64,000 bases of DNA from positions 186,001-250,000 of the forward strand of contig NZ_FNGA01000001.1 of the NCBI RefSeq assembly GCF_900101105.1. Reading direction: 5' to 3'. The notes under the pieces were generated by a model, which did no database searches, had not been told where the DNA came from, and was given only the letters and a program-made list of their open reading frames with translations. Source of the stretch: Maridesulfovibrio ferrireducens (GTDB lineage: Bacteria; Desulfobacterota; Desulfovibrionia; Desulfovibrionales; Desulfovibrionaceae). This document shows, in pieces, positions 19,623 through 30,135 of the stretch (position 1 is the first letter of the stretch; each line of letters starts with the position of its first letter). Position numbers and translations under genes: made by a program.

Positions 19623-19774
19623 GACTTCTCCTTTGAATGAATTTTCGAACTATGAAGACAGAATACACCATTTTTTAAAACATAGAAAACGAAACTCGAG
19701 AATTACATGTATTAATCATAAGGATACTGAAAATACGACACAACGATTATATCGTAATTATACGAAGGGCCGCA

Positions 19775-21121
19775 TTATTCAGCATTTCTCGGAGTTTTTG
19801 CGAGAGCTCCATCTGAAGTACTTTTGGACAGTCTCCGCGTTAGATCTTCCTTCAATCTTTCCATGTAATCAGCCGGGAATGTCCAGACAGGCCACCCTTC
19901 TTCCATTACTAATCCTCGCTCCTTCGGCGATGCATTATACATAAGCGTCATCAAAATATCACTGCTGACCCACGGACTTTGCCGAAAATAGGCATGACCG
20001 TTTCCTGTATTTGCCGAGGAAGCCTTAGTAACGTCTATCAGTCGTAGCTTAGGATTATCTTCAAGATATGTTTTCACAGACTCCGCCATATCCTTGGGAG
20101 CCTGTCCAAGTCTGGCCCTGTTAAATATCCAGCTTGAAAGACCTAAAGCAGTATCAGTTCCAGACATATAAACAGTCATGTCATCCGCCACATCAAGCAT
20201 TCCTTCCTGAAGATTGGCTCCGAATATCTCCGCATCAAGATCACTTCCTACAAGCATAATATGCCCGAGACGGAGATTCTTGATAGAGTCCTTAGGCGCA
20301 TGCTTATATGCAAGTGTCAGTTGAAACATAGCTTTTTCCACAACCTGAGTTCCGGCACTATATCCTAATACGTGAATTCGTTCAGCCTTGGTTGATTTTG
20401 CCAGATATTCAATAAAAATCCGCAAATAATAAGATGACAATTCGGCTGTTTCAAGATCCGACAAATAAGCAAGCGTCTTTGGAGTTGCAGGCCATGAAAA
20501 AGCCACGAAAACACCTTTATAGCCAAGAAAATGCCAAAGCTCCGAAGCCACGAGAATCGGGTTATCAAAGTTAACCTTGTACCCCGGAACATATATATAA
20601 ATATCTTTGCCGCGTGATTGGGCTAACTGACGATTAATTCGAGAAGCAAATTGAACATCTTTGACAACAGCTCCCTTTTCTAGAATTTTGTCGGCGTAAA
20701 AAGGAGTTAAACTGAGACCGAGGATACCTATTTCGTTTACACTTCTAACTTTAAGCGGATACTTGTCTGTTCTGTTTTTAAGCAGAGAAATACGACGAGC
20801 CTCTTCCCAACTGAAATCCCCCTTGCCCATCATAATCTCGGCAGTACCCAAATGAAGCACTCCTCCGCGTTTAACTCCATACATTTCAGAAGGGTCAGGC
20901 GAAGGCTCTCTATTCGTTGCATAAAACAACTCAGGTAGATCCGCCCCTGTAAAAGGATAGGTTAAATTGAAAACTTCCGAAGTATTCTGATGATACAATA
21001 AAGGAGCAGGCATTAAATCTATAGTATAAGAGCTTTTCGCGGAACAACCTATTACGAAACAACTTAATGTTGCCAATAAAATCAATATATAAGGTCTGAT
21101 ATATGAGAATATTTTTTGCAT
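19775..21121 (-). CDS. DUF900-family alpha/beta hydrolase lipoprotein
   Basis: 448 residues. The N-terminus is a lipoprotein signal (helix then VIGC, cysteine at about residue 26). The hydrolase part starts near residue 150 (KDIYIYVPGYKVNFDNPI) with the nucleophile elbow VLGYSAGTQ (G-x-S-x-G), and an Asp/His pair further on (VGSDLDAEIF; GNGHAYF). It matches the DUF900 esterase/lipase-like family, anchored in the envelope. The ribosome site is weak. The gene lies after the cupin gene in the same direction as a separate unit. Confidence 0.75.
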   Translation of the reverse strand: MQKIFSYIRPYILILLATLSCFVIGCSAKSSYTIDLMPAPLLYHQNTSEVFNLTYPFTGADLPELFYATNREPSPDPSEMYGVKRGGVLHLGTAEIMMGKGDFSWEEARRISLLKNRTDKYPLKVRSVNEIGILGLSLTPFYADKILEKGAVVKDVQFASRINRQLAQSRGKDIYIYVPGYKVNFDNPILVASELWHFLGYKGVFVAFSWPATPKTLAYLSDLETAELSSYYLRIFIEYLAKSTKAERIHVLGYSAGTQVVEKAMFQLTLAYKHAPKDSIKNLRLGHIMLVGSDLDAEIFGANLQEGMLDVADDMTVYMSGTDTALGLSSWIFNRARLGQAPKDMAESVKTYLEDNPKLRLIDVTKASSANTGNGHAYFRQSPWVSSDILMTLMYNASPKERGLVMEEGWPVWTFPADYMERLKEDLTRRLSKSTSDGALAKTPRNAE

Positions 21122-21243
21122 AATTATTACAATAAAGGGCTCTTAATCTTTTGTCTATACAGGTTGTACTTTTTTACGACCATTGTATTCAGTGCAAAAG
21201 AAATCTATATACAGTAAATCAACATTAAATAAGGAGATACTTT

Positions 21244-22080
21244 TTGGATTCTGAATATCAGGACAACCCAGATCGTTTGCCGGAACAAATATCAGAAGTA
21301 TTTGAATCTTTTTCTGATTTCATTCTGTTTGCAGACAACGAAGGAATTATCTGCCGCGCCAATAAACCCGCGCAATCTTTTTTCGAGGACAAGTTAATCG
21401 GCAACACTCTTTGGAGTGTCTTCAGAGTAGAAACTGACAACATATCTAATTTTGTTAAACTCTACCCCACAGAAAATGTTCATGAAATACCATACGGAGA
21501 AAGCGGTGGGAGCTATTCCTTAAGACTCATCTCACTACCTGTCCCGTTTTGCTCAGACGGATTTTTAGCCATTGTTACCAACAATGCCCCTCTGGTTGAA
21601 CTCCATGAGACATATGAAGAACGTCTTGAAAGTGGACTTGAAAAAACTCGTGAACAGGTCGACGGTATGAATGTTGCCTTACGGTCCGTCATCGAATCGG
21701 TAGAAGAAGAAAAAAAAGACATGCACGAAGATTTTGCATTGCAAGTACGCGAGCAGATCATACCCGCTCTTGATAGAATGATTAAAGAACCACTCCCTCA
21801 AATGCGAAAAAGCTTCGGAAAATTTATTAAAGAACGATTAGAAGCTCTTACAGGAAAAACAGGAGATCAATTCGAAGATCTTCTACTTAAGCTTACTCCT
21901 CGCGAAATTGAAATATGCCGCTACATAGAAGCGGGAAAAAGCAGTGAACATACCGCGGAACTGCTGGGTCTTTCTGTAGATACGATTCTGACTCATCGTA
22001 AAAATATCCGGCGCAAGCTCGGCCTGCGCGGGAAAAAAATTTCACTCATTTCCTACCTCAAGCATCAAAACAACTCATAG
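21244..22080 (+). CDS. PAS-LuxR transcriptional regulator
   Basis: 278 residues, starting at TTG 21244 with AAGGAG seven bases ahead; no better start is present. A PAS domain (about 10-115: SFSDFILFADNEGIICRAN) is followed by a predicted coiled coil (about 115-185, ETYEERLESGLEKTREQ) and a LuxR-type HTH (about 214-272: LTPREIEICRYIEAGKSS, then DTILTHRKNIRRKLGL). This layout is a common Desulfovibrio regulator type. It is directly upstream of the ablAB genes, with a palindrome-rich spacer between, and may control them in response to salt or redox state. Confidence 0.8.
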   Translation: MDSEYQDNPDRLPEQISEVFESFSDFILFADNEGIICRANKPAQSFFEDKLIGNTLWSVFRVETDNISNFVKLYPTENVHEIPYGESGGSYSLRLISLPVPFCSDGFLAIVTNNAPLVELHETYEERLESGLEKTREQVDGMNVALRSVIESVEEEKKDMHEDFALQVREQIIPALDRMIKEPLPQMRKSFGKFIKERLEALTGKTGDQFEDLLLKLTPREIEICRYIEAGKSSEHTAELLGLSVDTILTHRKNIRRKLGLRGKKISLISYLKHQNNS

Positions 22081-22470
22081 TTTAATGGGTACCAAAACTA
22101 CCCATTAAGTACCCAGTAAGTCACCTTGTGACTTACCTGTTAGTTTGATTTAATTAAAAAATAAGAACAATTACTCAATTTATTTTTGTTTTTTTTAATG
22201 CTTTACACTCTAAAATTTAATTTTACTGATGTAAAACAAATTACTTTTATTGCTATTTAATATCTATTTGCATTCTCAATGCGTTAAAATATATATTTTA
22301 CATACTCATAATATGCTTACAAAGCATATTACTGACTTTTTTTACGACATACAAAAATTTAACATTAAAAATTATCGCGTGTAACAACAGGCTTTAATAA
22401 CCCTTTTTAACGCCTTCTACCTTATCGATTTTACATTATTTATAACGACACGGCTGTCAAAGGACTTACA
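22081..22470. promoter_or_regulatory. 390-base AT-rich spacer with several inverted repeats
   Basis: No gene is seen. Two hairpins follow the regulator stop: TTAATGGGTA / TACCCATTAA (22082-22108) and GTAAGTCAC / GTGACTTAC with a 3-base loop (22116-22136); the latter may terminate the regulator transcript. TACCCA(T/G)TAAG is repeated head to tail at 22099-22120. Further on lie GCATT-CTC-AATGC (22270-22282) and TAATATGC-N7-GCATATTA (22309-22331). The ablA start has AAAGGA upstream. This is the probable ablA promoter and operator region. Confidence 0.6.
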
Positions 22471-23784
22471 ATGGAAGTATACAATTCACATCAGCAGCAA
22501 TTATCCGACATTTTAGACGAAGATTCGTCCAAAACGGACTGGACTGATTGGAAATGGCATATCCGCAATTCAATAAAGACAGTTTCCGGTTTTGAAAAAG
22601 CGCTCGGCATAAAATTCACCGATAAGCAACGAAGGTTACACGAACAAACACTCAAGAAATTCCCTCTTGCTGTAACACCTTATTATTTATCTCTTATTCA
22701 TACAGATAATTACGAAAACGACCCAGTATTCAAGCAGTCATTCCCAAATCCGCGCGAACTGATAATCAGCCGCTGCGACATGGTTGACCCCTTACATGAA
22801 GATGAAGACAGCCCTGTACCGGGCCTTACTCATAGATATCCGGATCGAGTTCTATTTCATGTCAGTAATCTCTGCGCAATGTATTGCAGACATTGTACCC
22901 GCAAAAGAAAAGTGGGAGATGTAGACTCCATTCCCGGCGAAGCCCAGCTTGAAGCAGGGTTGGAATACATCCGCAACACTCCGCAAATCAGAGATGTTCT
23001 GCTTTCCGGAGGAGATCCATTCATGCTCTCCGATGAAAAACTGGACTGGTTGCTCACTAAAATAGGTGAAATTGACCATGTGGAAGTTGTAAGAATCGGA
23101 ACACGTATGCCTGTTGTCCTGCCGTATAGAATAACGGACAAACTCGTAAATATGTTGAAGAAGCATCATCCTCTTTGGATCAATACCCATTTCAACCATC
23201 CACGTGAACTGACTGCATCTTCGCGAAGGGCTTTAACAAAACTTGCCGATGCCGGAATTCCACTCGGTAATCAAAGTGTCCTTCTAGCCGGAGTCAATGA
23301 CTGTCCGCGTCTTATAAAAACGCTCAATCATAAATTAGTAAAAAACAGAGTCCGCCCATATTACCTTTACCAGTGCGACCTTTCCGAAGGGCTGTCACAT
23401 TTCAGAACTCCAGTGGGTAAAGGGATAGAAATCATGGAAAGCTTACGCGGACATACCAGTGGATTTGCTGTTCCGACCTATGTCATTGATGCTCCCGGCG
23501 GTGGCGGTAAAATTCCGGTAATGCCGAACTATATTGTATCGTGGGCTACAAACAAGGTCATTTTGCGAAATTACGAAGGAGTAATAACCACTTACGCCGA
23601 GCCTGATTCCTACGAATGCAATTATTGCGACCGCGACTGTGAGAATTGCAACCTGCAATTAATGGAAGATGACGCAGAAGAAAACCCCATCGGAATTGCA
23701 AAACTGCTCTCCGATTGGGATGAAACACTCAGCCTGACTCCTGAAGAAAACGAAAGAACTGAAAGATGTGCCAATGATTCCTGA
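22471..23784 (+). CDS. ablA: Lysine 2,3-aminomutase
   Basis: 437 residues. Radical SAM cluster C135-x3-C139-x2-C142 (CAMYCRHC), SAM motif [11 protein letters not shown] lysine in the [12 protein letters not shown] region and a C-terminal cysteine group [11 protein letters not shown] that binds zinc in family members. It converts L-alpha-lysine to L-beta-lysine using SAM, PLP and a 4Fe-4S cluster. Paired with the acetyltransferase directly downstream, it would make N-epsilon-acetyl-beta-lysine, an osmolyte known from methanogens and some bacteria. The genes overlap by 17 bases. Confidence 0.95.
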   Translation: MEVYNSHQQQLSDILDEDSSKTDWTDWKWHIRNSIKTVSGFEKALGIKFTDKQRRLHEQTLKKFPLAVTPYYLSLIHTDNYENDPVFKQSFPNPRELIISRCDMVDPLHEDEDSPVPGLTHRYPDRVLFHVSNLCAMYCRHCTRKRKVGDVDSIPGEAQLEAGLEYIRNTPQIRDVLLSGGDPFMLSDEKLDWLLTKIGEIDHVEVVRIGTRMPVVLPYRITDKLVNMLKKHHPLWINTHFNHPRELTASSRRALTKLADAGIPLGNQSVLLAGVNDCPRLIKTLNHKLVKNRVRPYYLYQCDLSEGLSHFRTPVGKGIEIMESLRGHTSGFAVPTYVIDAPGGGGKIPVMPNYIVSWATNKVILRNYEGVITTYAEPDSYECNYCDRDCENCNLQLMEDDAEENPIGIAKLLSDWDETLSLTPEENERTERCANDS

Positions 23785-24610
23785 TAAAATAATTTCAATC
23801 GGTCAAAGCAAAATTCAGATTGGTCCGCTTAATGACAGAATTTATTTGATGGACCTGTCACCGGACGATATGCCTGAAATTCTTTTTAAGCTTAAAAGCA
23901 GAGCCGAAGCAGCCAATGTCTCAAAGATTTTTGCTAAAATTCCAAGAGCTTGCTTGCCAGACTTTGTAGCAGAAGGATTTACAGAAGAAGCGTCAGTTCC
24001 GAATTTGTTTTCTAATGATGACGGATCTTTTTTAAGCTTATACAGACAACCTTGGCGTGAAACCATTAAAAATCAGAGTGAGCTTGATAAAGTCATTGCT
24101 GTTGCTAAAAGTAAATCCGGAGCAGGGGTTGATAACAAACTTGAAGAAGGGTTGAAACTTAGAAAATTAACTGCTCAGGATTGCCAATCCCTAGCGGATT
24201 TATACAAAGAGATATTCAGCACCTATCCCTTCCCTGTCCATGACGCTGATTTCATTAAACATGAAATGGATCAAAACGGTTGTTTTTATGGAGTTTTTCA
24301 CAATGACAAATTAATCGGCGCGGCTTCAGCCGAAGCTGGATCAGACGGTTGGAGTGCGGAACTAACCGACTTTGCAGTTCTACCCGCATATCGCAAAAAA
24401 GGCATAGCCGGGTCATTACTGCACAAGCTCGAAAAAGAATCCGCCGCAACAGGTAAAAAGTGTTTTTTCACAATTGCACGGGCCTGTTCATATGGAGTAA
24501 ATTCTCTTTTTGCCAAAGCCGGATATACTTATTCTGGAACAATCCCGAATAATACTAATATCAGCGGAGGACTGGAAACAATGAATATATGGTTTAAGCA
24601 TCTATCCTGA
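23768..24610 (+). CDS. ablB: Beta-lysine N6-acetyltransferase
   Basis: 280 residues. The second half is a GNAT domain with acetyl-CoA loop [14 protein letters not shown] (R-x2-G-x-G/A) and [11 protein letters not shown]; the first 120 residues are an AblB-specific region. The frame opens with GTG 23768; an ATG at 23774 is an equally good start. It overlaps ablA, so translation is coupled. It acetylates the epsilon-amino group of beta-lysine to complete osmolyte synthesis. Confidence 0.9.
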   Translation: MPMIPDKIISIGQSKIQIGPLNDRIYLMDLSPDDMPEILFKLKSRAEAANVSKIFAKIPRACLPDFVAEGFTEEASVPNLFSNDDGSFLSLYRQPWRETIKNQSELDKVIAVAKSKSGAGVDNKLEEGLKLRKLTAQDCQSLADLYKEIFSTYPFPVHDADFIKHEMDQNGCFYGVFHNDKLIGAASAEAGSDGWSAELTDFAVLPAYRKKGIAGSLLHKLEKESAATGKKCFFTIARACSYGVNSLFAKAGYTYSGTIPNNTNISGGLETMNIWFKHLS

Positions 24611-24627
24611 AGAGCTTCATTTATAAG

Positions 24628-25707
24628 CTACTCACTAATACCCTGCTCCATCATACGTTTGAAAAGAGTTTCTATAAACTTACCGGAAACAACGTCCGGC
24701 AAAGAAAAGAGCGGCATTTTTGCGTCAGACAAAACTCCGGTGTAAGCAAACCAAATCTCCGAAGAAATCTTATTCAATGCGGGAATCAGAAACTCGCCCC
24801 ACAATTCTCCATCCTCTGAAAGATCCAACCCGAAAGCCCTGCATTGCAAAGGACGATCATCAAATAGAAGGCAGGATTTATTTTTAAGCAGCGGACAAAC
24901 AGAGCCTGCCCCGGACAAACAAAACTCAAGAACTCCTTTTTCTTTGCTCAATTCAGATGAAGCCCTCCTTTCAGCCCAAGCCGTTTCAACAGCCTGTTCA
25001 ATAACAGCAAGACGTTCTTCGTGACCAAGCTCCAGATTAATCTGATGACTGAGATGTACGGCTTCCACCAAGGTGAGACTGACCGGAGTCCGGCAACACT
25101 GATCATTATTAAGTCCACAGGCTACAACTTGTGCAGACTCACGAGCTACAGATTCAACGCGCTGAATCAATTGATCATAATCATTAAAAAAAGGTGACAG
25201 ATCAACCAGCCTTTTGAATTCCAGATAAGGTTCACGAATCGTTAACTTGCCGCTCTTTTTGCCGTATTTACGAATGACCCACCACTGCTCGAAATTGGCA
25301 GGTTTGGATCTCAGTTTTCTTAAAGCTTTCCAAGCCAGTCTGTGACCCAGCCCCCGACGAAGCAGATAAGCATTGAGAATTGTTCCGGTCCGCCCGATAC
25401 CGTGACGACAATGAATCAAAACCTTTTTACCTAGATAAATAGCTTCATCCAGCCATTCCAGAGTCTTTTCAAGTTCAATAAGCCCCGGAGCCTCTTCATC
25501 CTCGAGCGGAAGATAATAGACATCAAACCCGGCATCTTTCTCGATGTCATACAGGTCGCAAAACTCACCGCACAGGTTCAGGATGGCATCCACCCCTTGC
25601 TCCTCCAGAGATTTAAGCTGGACAAAGCTCATGGGAGCACACCCCACGGCAAGCTGATCCGTAACCCATGTCAGATGATAAGCCGGTTTATTATGAACAG
25701 TTTCCAT
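24628..25707 (-). CDS. Dual-specificity phosphatase fused to YkgJ cysteine cluster
   Basis: About 359 residues from ATG 25707, chosen because GCGGAGAGG lies just upstream (a TTG 21 bases earlier is in frame). The N-terminal half is a dual-specificity phosphatase: P-loop HCRHGIGRT gives C100 and R106, and the acid is probably in EDEEAPG around D70. The C-terminal half is a YkgJ-type cysteine cluster: CGLNNDQCC, SVCPLLKNKSC, and PLQCRAFG. That domain may hold an iron-sulfur or zinc site. It overlaps the upstream PEP-synthase-like gene by 17 bases, so the two are likely co-translated. Confidence 0.8.
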   Translation of the reverse strand: METVHNKPAYHLTWVTDQLAVGCAPMSFVQLKSLEEQGVDAILNLCGEFCDLYDIEKDAGFDVYYLPLEDEEAPGLIELEKTLEWLDEAIYLGKKVLIHCRHGIGRTGTILNAYLLRRGLGHRLAWKALRKLRSKPANFEQWWVIRKYGKKSGKLTIREPYLEFKRLVDLSPFFNDYDQLIQRVESVARESAQVVACGLNNDQCCRTPVSLTLVEAVHLSHQINLELGHEERLAVIEQAVETAWAERRASSELSKEKGVLEFCLSGAGSVCPLLKNKSCLLFDDRPLQCRAFGLDLSEDGELWGEFLIPALNKISSEIWFAYTGVLSDAKMPLFSLPDVVSGKFIETLFKRMMEQGISE

Positions 25708-28150
25708 CAAGCCTCTCCGCACTCTCAATAAACAGCCGGACTTCGGCTTTCACTTGTTTTTCATTTTGAAGACGCATATCCATCAGTCGCGTAACCGCCA
25801 GCAGATACCCCAATATATTTAACAAAACACAGGTATCTTTCTCACTGATTCTGGAACATATGGCGTCAAGCATATCCCCGTGTATTTCTATTTCGAATCC
25901 GTAATGATCAAGCACACGGCGAATAAACTCCAACCGTAAAAGCCTGTTTTCAAGTTCAGATCCGCCGCCTCTAAATCTAAAATTAATATAATTCGCCCCT
26001 GCGTTGGGTCCGCAGATGGAATCCACTACAGAAAAATGATAGCCGAAACGAATCATAAGATGAAGATAGTCTTCCGAAACAATGCCGTAACTAGCAAGCA
26101 ACTTAGAATTAACACTGAATATTCCGGCAGAGACCCGGTCAAACTCCTCCCAGTCTATGTGAGTCAGTCCCTTTGACCATTTCACCATAGGACTGGCCAG
26201 CCCCCTCCAAAGCTCCAACATCGGCTGACTCTTTATATCCTGAGGAGTTATGTGACCCCTTTTAGTTGTGTTTAAAACCAATCCCTTACCGAGATCAAGA
26301 ATATACATAACCAGAGGTAATTCACTTTTCAATTCCTTTGCCGCGCCCATACCGCGACCCATTTTATCCACCAATGAAAACATTTCTTCTACTGATTTTT
26401 CATGGCAAAAACGAACTAAATCATGCAGCGAACAACACCCTTCAGCCGTAAAATCAGCAGACTCAGGGTCCGTAAGGTCCAGTTTTACAGTAAAAGGCGC
26501 AACCTTGGAGGAAAAATCAAAGACTCGCTGTGCAACTTTCTCTTTCTTAAAATTTCTAGTTACCACTTCCTCCACACAGCCATCGAACACCGCTCCATCC
26601 ACCCCGTCAACCGTCACAAATTGTCCTGCTGAAAAACTCCCTAGAGTGTCGCCGACCAAAACAGGTAGACCACACTCACGTGCAACGGATGCAAAATGAC
26701 TTGCCCGGCTGCCTGTGCCGGCAATAACCCCGTTCATTTTAGAGATAAACAGAGAAAGTACGGGCTTAAGAGTCGGTGTAACAACGATCGACCCTTCAGG
26801 AATATTCGCAAAATCCTTACCGGTTACTGCAAAATAAATCTCACCGCATCCCACTCCCAGTGACGCACGCTCAAGCCCTTTGACTATAGGAGTGTTCTCT
26901 ATTGGTGAGTGAACCTCGGCAGCTTTATCTGTATTCTGCTGTATCGGACGTGTCTGTAAGATATAAACATTGCCGGAAGAATCTTTAGCCCACTCAATGT
27001 CTTGCGGAAAGCCGAAAAGAGATTCAAGCCGCATGGCAATCCGTCCGAGCTCAAGAATAGTTGCCTCACTTGGAAGAGCATCCCTCTTTGTAGAATTGAT
27101 TCGGATCAATTTAGGTTCAGGATCTCGGGAGAGAAAAGCTTTTGCCGGAGAAATACTTCCATCTACCAAAGAATCACCAAGCCCGTGAACTCCATAGATA
27201 CAGATATTTTCACTACGGAACTGAGAGTCAGGATTCTTAGAATAGATAACCCCCGCTTTTTCAGCTTCAACCATAGGAAGAATCAACACAGCCATAGCCG
27301 TTTCGCTGTCGGAAAGTCCGTTAGAAATCCGATAAAAAACAGCTCGAGGGCAGAATTTACCAGCCAAAACCCGTTTATAAGCTTCAAGCACATCTTTTTT
27401 CTGCACACTGAGTTCACTGGCATATTGTCCGGCAAAAGAAATATCACCGTCTTCGGCCAACGCACTTGAGCGGACAGCTATCAACCCCTCCTCCGAAAAC
27501 ATCTCCGACATAGCCAAACTGATACCGTCCGCAATTTCATCGGGAACATCCGCGGCCAAAATCAGTTCCTGTATTTCAAGGGTAAGCTTCGCAAGGAGGG
27601 AATGGTTATCAACTTCCATGAGACTTAAACGACTTTCTATAGCCTCTCTCAACCCGTTAAAATCAATAAACAGATTAAAAGCATTCGCAGTCACAACAAA
27701 ACCGGGCGGAACATTAACACTGCTTTCATTAAATGCACGCCCAAGATTAGCCCCTTTGCCTCCGGCCAAACCAGGAAAGTCTGCTGCACTACCAAGAGAG
27801 AGAATATAAGGAGGGGTTGAGTCAGGCAGATCATGATCAACAGCAAGCTTTACGCAGTCGTCTATTCTACGAAAATTTTCCGCTAAATTCATATAACGAA
27901 GGGGGTTCATTTCGACCAGTTGCCCGGTCATAGCCTCAACTGCCAATGATAACCGATGAATCAGCCAGATCACGCGCTGATTATCAACCTTTTTTTTACT
28001 GTAGAAGACGTCTTCAAGATCAGCAATTAATTCAAGGGCAGTAGCATCATGGACTAAAAGAGACTTAAACGCCGAATACTTATGCCTAAGGTGAGCGCCC
28101 GGAGCAAAAAAAAGATACGTCCAATATTTAAAAAGTTGTTTGACCTGCAT
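25691..28150 (-). CDS. PEP-synthase-like phosphotransferase with atypical C-terminus
   Basis: 819 residues. After about 110 helical residues comes the PPDK/PpsA ATP-binding domain (GLAGGKGANLGRA near 130; VPPGFVVTA; IAVRSSALAEDG; IEWAKDSSGNVYILQTRPIQ near 400-420). The swivelling phospho-histidine domain follows (GTGSRASHFASVAREC-GLPVLVGD, His near residue 485). The last 290 residues do not show the PEP/pyruvate TIM-barrel motifs expected in PpsA; they are helical with an unrecognised domain (THIDWEEFDRVSAGIF; GANYINFRFRGGG). It may phosphorylate something other than pyruvate. Coupled to the phosphatase gene. Confidence 0.75.
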   Translation of the reverse strand: MQVKQLFKYWTYLFFAPGAHLRHKYSAFKSLLVHDATALELIADLEDVFYSKKKVDNQRVIWLIHRLSLAVEAMTGQLVEMNPLRYMNLAENFRRIDDCVKLAVDHDLPDSTPPYILSLGSAADFPGLAGGKGANLGRAFNESSVNVPPGFVVTANAFNLFIDFNGLREAIESRLSLMEVDNHSLLAKLTLEIQELILAADVPDEIADGISLAMSEMFSEEGLIAVRSSALAEDGDISFAGQYASELSVQKKDVLEAYKRVLAGKFCPRAVFYRISNGLSDSETAMAVLILPMVEAEKAGVIYSKNPDSQFRSENICIYGVHGLGDSLVDGSISPAKAFLSRDPEPKLIRINSTKRDALPSEATILELGRIAMRLESLFGFPQDIEWAKDSSGNVYILQTRPIQQNTDKAAEVHSPIENTPIVKGLERASLGVGCGEIYFAVTGKDFANIPEGSIVVTPTLKPVLSLFISKMNGVIAGTGSRASHFASVARECGLPVLVGDTLGSFSAGQFVTVDGVDGAVFDGCVEEVVTRNFKKEKVAQRVFDFSSKVAPFTVKLDLTDPESADFTAEGCCSLHDLVRFCHEKSVEEMFSLVDKMGRGMGAAKELKSELPLVMYILDLGKGLVLNTTKRGHITPQDIKSQPMLELWRGLASPMVKWSKGLTHIDWEEFDRVSAGIFSVNSKLLASYGIVSEDYLHLMIRFGYHFSVVDSICGPNAGANYINFRFRGGGSELENRLLRLEFIRRVLDHYGFEIEIHGDMLDAICSRISEKDTCVLLNILGYLLAVTRLMDMRLQNEKQVKAEVRLFIESAERLDGNCS

Positions 28151-28321
28151 GAGCCCCGTTCCCTTTCAAGAATTTATACACTCTTGGATTCGAGTTCATC
28201 GACACTAAAGATCCAGAGATATTATTGCCTGCTATGCAACCCTACTCCAAGATGGCAGAAAACCAACACTAATTTTATATATGAAAATAATAATCTCAAA
28301 TCAACAACCTATTATTACACT

Positions 28322-28391
28322 GGACTGATTAAATACTCAGGAGTAAAACACTTTTGCGTTTTGTATGCTATAGCCGAAAGGGAGTAAGTCC
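28322..28391 (+). ncRNA. Structured leader upstream of nhaB (candidate cation riboswitch)
   Basis: A two-part stem GGACT ... TACTC (28322-28338) pairs with GAGTA-AGTCC (28382-28391) and encloses an AAAAC/GTTTT hairpin and GCCGAAAGGG. It lies 85 bases before nhaB, whose product is a sodium/proton antiporter. Several riboswitch classes for Na+ and Li+ control such genes, but I cannot match a specific class by eye. The remainder of the 325-base spacer shows no gene. Confidence 0.3.
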
Positions 28392-28475
28392 TTATAATTA
28401 TTGCGGTAATAAAATATATTAATAACGACAATACTCGCTAACAGCCTAATTATGTCCATCAAAAAGGAGAATTTG

Positions 28476-30098
28476 ATGCAACCTACATTTTTGCAAGCAC
28501 TAGGCAGCAACTTTCTGGGAGCTGCCCCTAAATGGTACAAACTGACCATTTTATTTTTTCTGGCCTTGAACCCGTGCCTTATGCTCGTTGCCGGACCATT
28601 TGTAGCTGGCTGGGCACTTATTGCAGAGTTCATTTTTACACTGGCAATGGCTCTGAAATGTTATCCTTTGCCAGCCGGTGGATTACTTGCATTTGAAGCA
28701 GTCTTTCTGGGCATGACTTCAAGTGAGACAATTTATCATGAAGCTATCAAAAATTTTGAAGTAATCCTGCTGCTGATCTTTATGGTCGCAGGGATCTATT
28801 TCATGAAAGAATTTCTGCAATTCACATTTACCCGCATTCTCGTTCGAGTTCGTTCTAAGATAGTTATCTCAGTACTGTTCTGTCTTGCGGGTGCTGTGTT
28901 ATCAGCATTTCTTGATGCTTTGACTGTAACCGCTGTTATTATCGCCGTGGCTTATGGATTCTACAATGTCTATCACAGATTCGCCTCGGGAAAGACCCTG
29001 CACTGTGACCATGACCTGTGTAACGATCAGGCTGTCATTGCTAAAAACCGTGAAGATTTGTTGGAATTCCGAGCTTTTCTGCGCAATCTTATGATGCACG
29101 GTGCTGTAGGAACAGCCCTCGGCGGAGTTTGCACACTGGTCGGAGAGCCTCAGAACCTGCTCATCGCCAGTGAAATGGGCTGGCACTTCGTAGAATTCTT
29201 CATGAAAGTCGTGCCTGTATCAATGCCTGTTTTAGCTACAGGACTGCTGACCTGCGTAACCGTTGAATACTTTCATATCTTCGGCTACGGAGCACAGTTG
29301 CCCGGAAACATTCGTTCTCACCTACTTGAAACAGCTATTAAAATGGAAGAACAACAAGGGCAGAAAGGTAAGGTCCGTTTATTCATTCAGGCAATAACAG
29401 GTATATGGCTCGTTGCTGCCTTAGCTTTACACCTTGCTGCGGTCGGTATTATCGGCCTGTCAGTTATTATTCTGCTCACTTCTATGAACGGTGTTATTGA
29501 AGAACATCATTTAGGAAAAGCTTTCGAGGAAGCACTGCCTTTTACCGCTCTTCTCGTAGTATTCTTTTCAGTTGTAGCCGTAATCCATGATCAGGGTCTA
29601 TTTCATCCTATCATTAATTACGTGCTCAGCCTGCATGGCCAAACCCAGCTTGTTGCATACTATATTGCCAACGGCTTGCTCTCGGCTATTTCTGACAATG
29701 TCTTTGTCGCTACCGTTTATATCTCCGAAACAAAAATGCACTTTGTTCACTTGCTCGGAGCCATTCCCGACATCGGAATGACCGGGCAGGCTCTGATGGA
29801 CAAACTGACCGACCCTCATATTGCAAGGGCTGATGCAGTTGCTGGCTTACCACAGGCAGCAGCAACTCAGGCGCTCAGTATTATGACAAATCTGGATAAG
29901 CTGGCAGTAGCAATCAACACCGGAACCAATATTCCAAGTGTTGCAACTCCTAACGGTCAGGCAGCATTCCTTTTCTTGCTGACCTCGGCTCTTGCTCCGG
30001 TTATCAGGCTTTCTTATGGTCGGATGGTGCTTCTGGCTCTACCTTACACCATCACTATGTCTCTCATGGGTCTCGCGGCTGTTAACTATTTGTTATAG
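28476..30098 (+). CDS. nhaB: Sodium/proton antiporter NhaB
   Basis: 540 residues from ATG 28476, preferred over an ATG 24 bases upstream because AAGGAG (28464-28469) is placed correctly for it. About twelve hydrophobic segments and characteristic NhaB stretches are visible ([55 protein letters not shown]). Family length is about 510-530. It expels sodium in exchange for protons across the inner membrane, consistent with a marine lifestyle. It is followed by a strong terminator, so it is a single-gene unit. Confidence 0.93.
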   Translation: MQPTFLQALGSNFLGAAPKWYKLTILFFLALNPCLMLVAGPFVAGWALIAEFIFTLAMALKCYPLPAGGLLAFEAVFLGMTSSETIYHEAIKNFEVILLLIFMVAGIYFMKEFLQFTFTRILVRVRSKIVISVLFCLAGAVLSAFLDALTVTAVIIAVAYGFYNVYHRFASGKTLHCDHDLCNDQAVIAKNREDLLEFRAFLRNLMMHGAVGTALGGVCTLVGEPQNLLIASEMGWHFVEFFMKVVPVSMPVLATGLLTCVTVEYFHIFGYGAQLPGNIRSHLLETAIKMEEQQGQKGKVRLFIQAITGIWLVAALALHLAAVGIIGLSVIILLTSMNGVIEEHHLGKAFEEALPFTALLVVFFSVVAVIHDQGLFHPIINYVLSLHGQTQLVAYYIANGLLSAISDNVFVATVYISETKMHFVHLLGAIPDIGMTGQALMDKLTDPHIARADAVAGLPQAAATQALSIMTNLDKLAVAINTGTNIPSVATPNGQAAFLFLLTSALAPVIRLSYGRMVLLALPYTITMSLMGLAAVNYLL

Positions 30099-30135
30099 TT
30101 TTGATCTAAACATTTTAACTACAAATTACTTTGCA

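Noticed and set aside
19741-19774. Overlapping TATAAT-like elements upstream of the cupin gene on the minus strand
   Set aside because: No convincing -35 at the right distance; AT-rich sequence makes chance matches likely.
26268-26699. Plus-strand open frame opposite the PEP-synthase-like gene
   Set aside because: Shadow of conserved coding sequence with no recognisable motif.
28082-28387. 101-residue plus-strand open frame spanning the nhaB upstream spacer
   Set aside because: It begins within the opposite-strand gene, has no ribosome site, and its end overlaps the structured leader.
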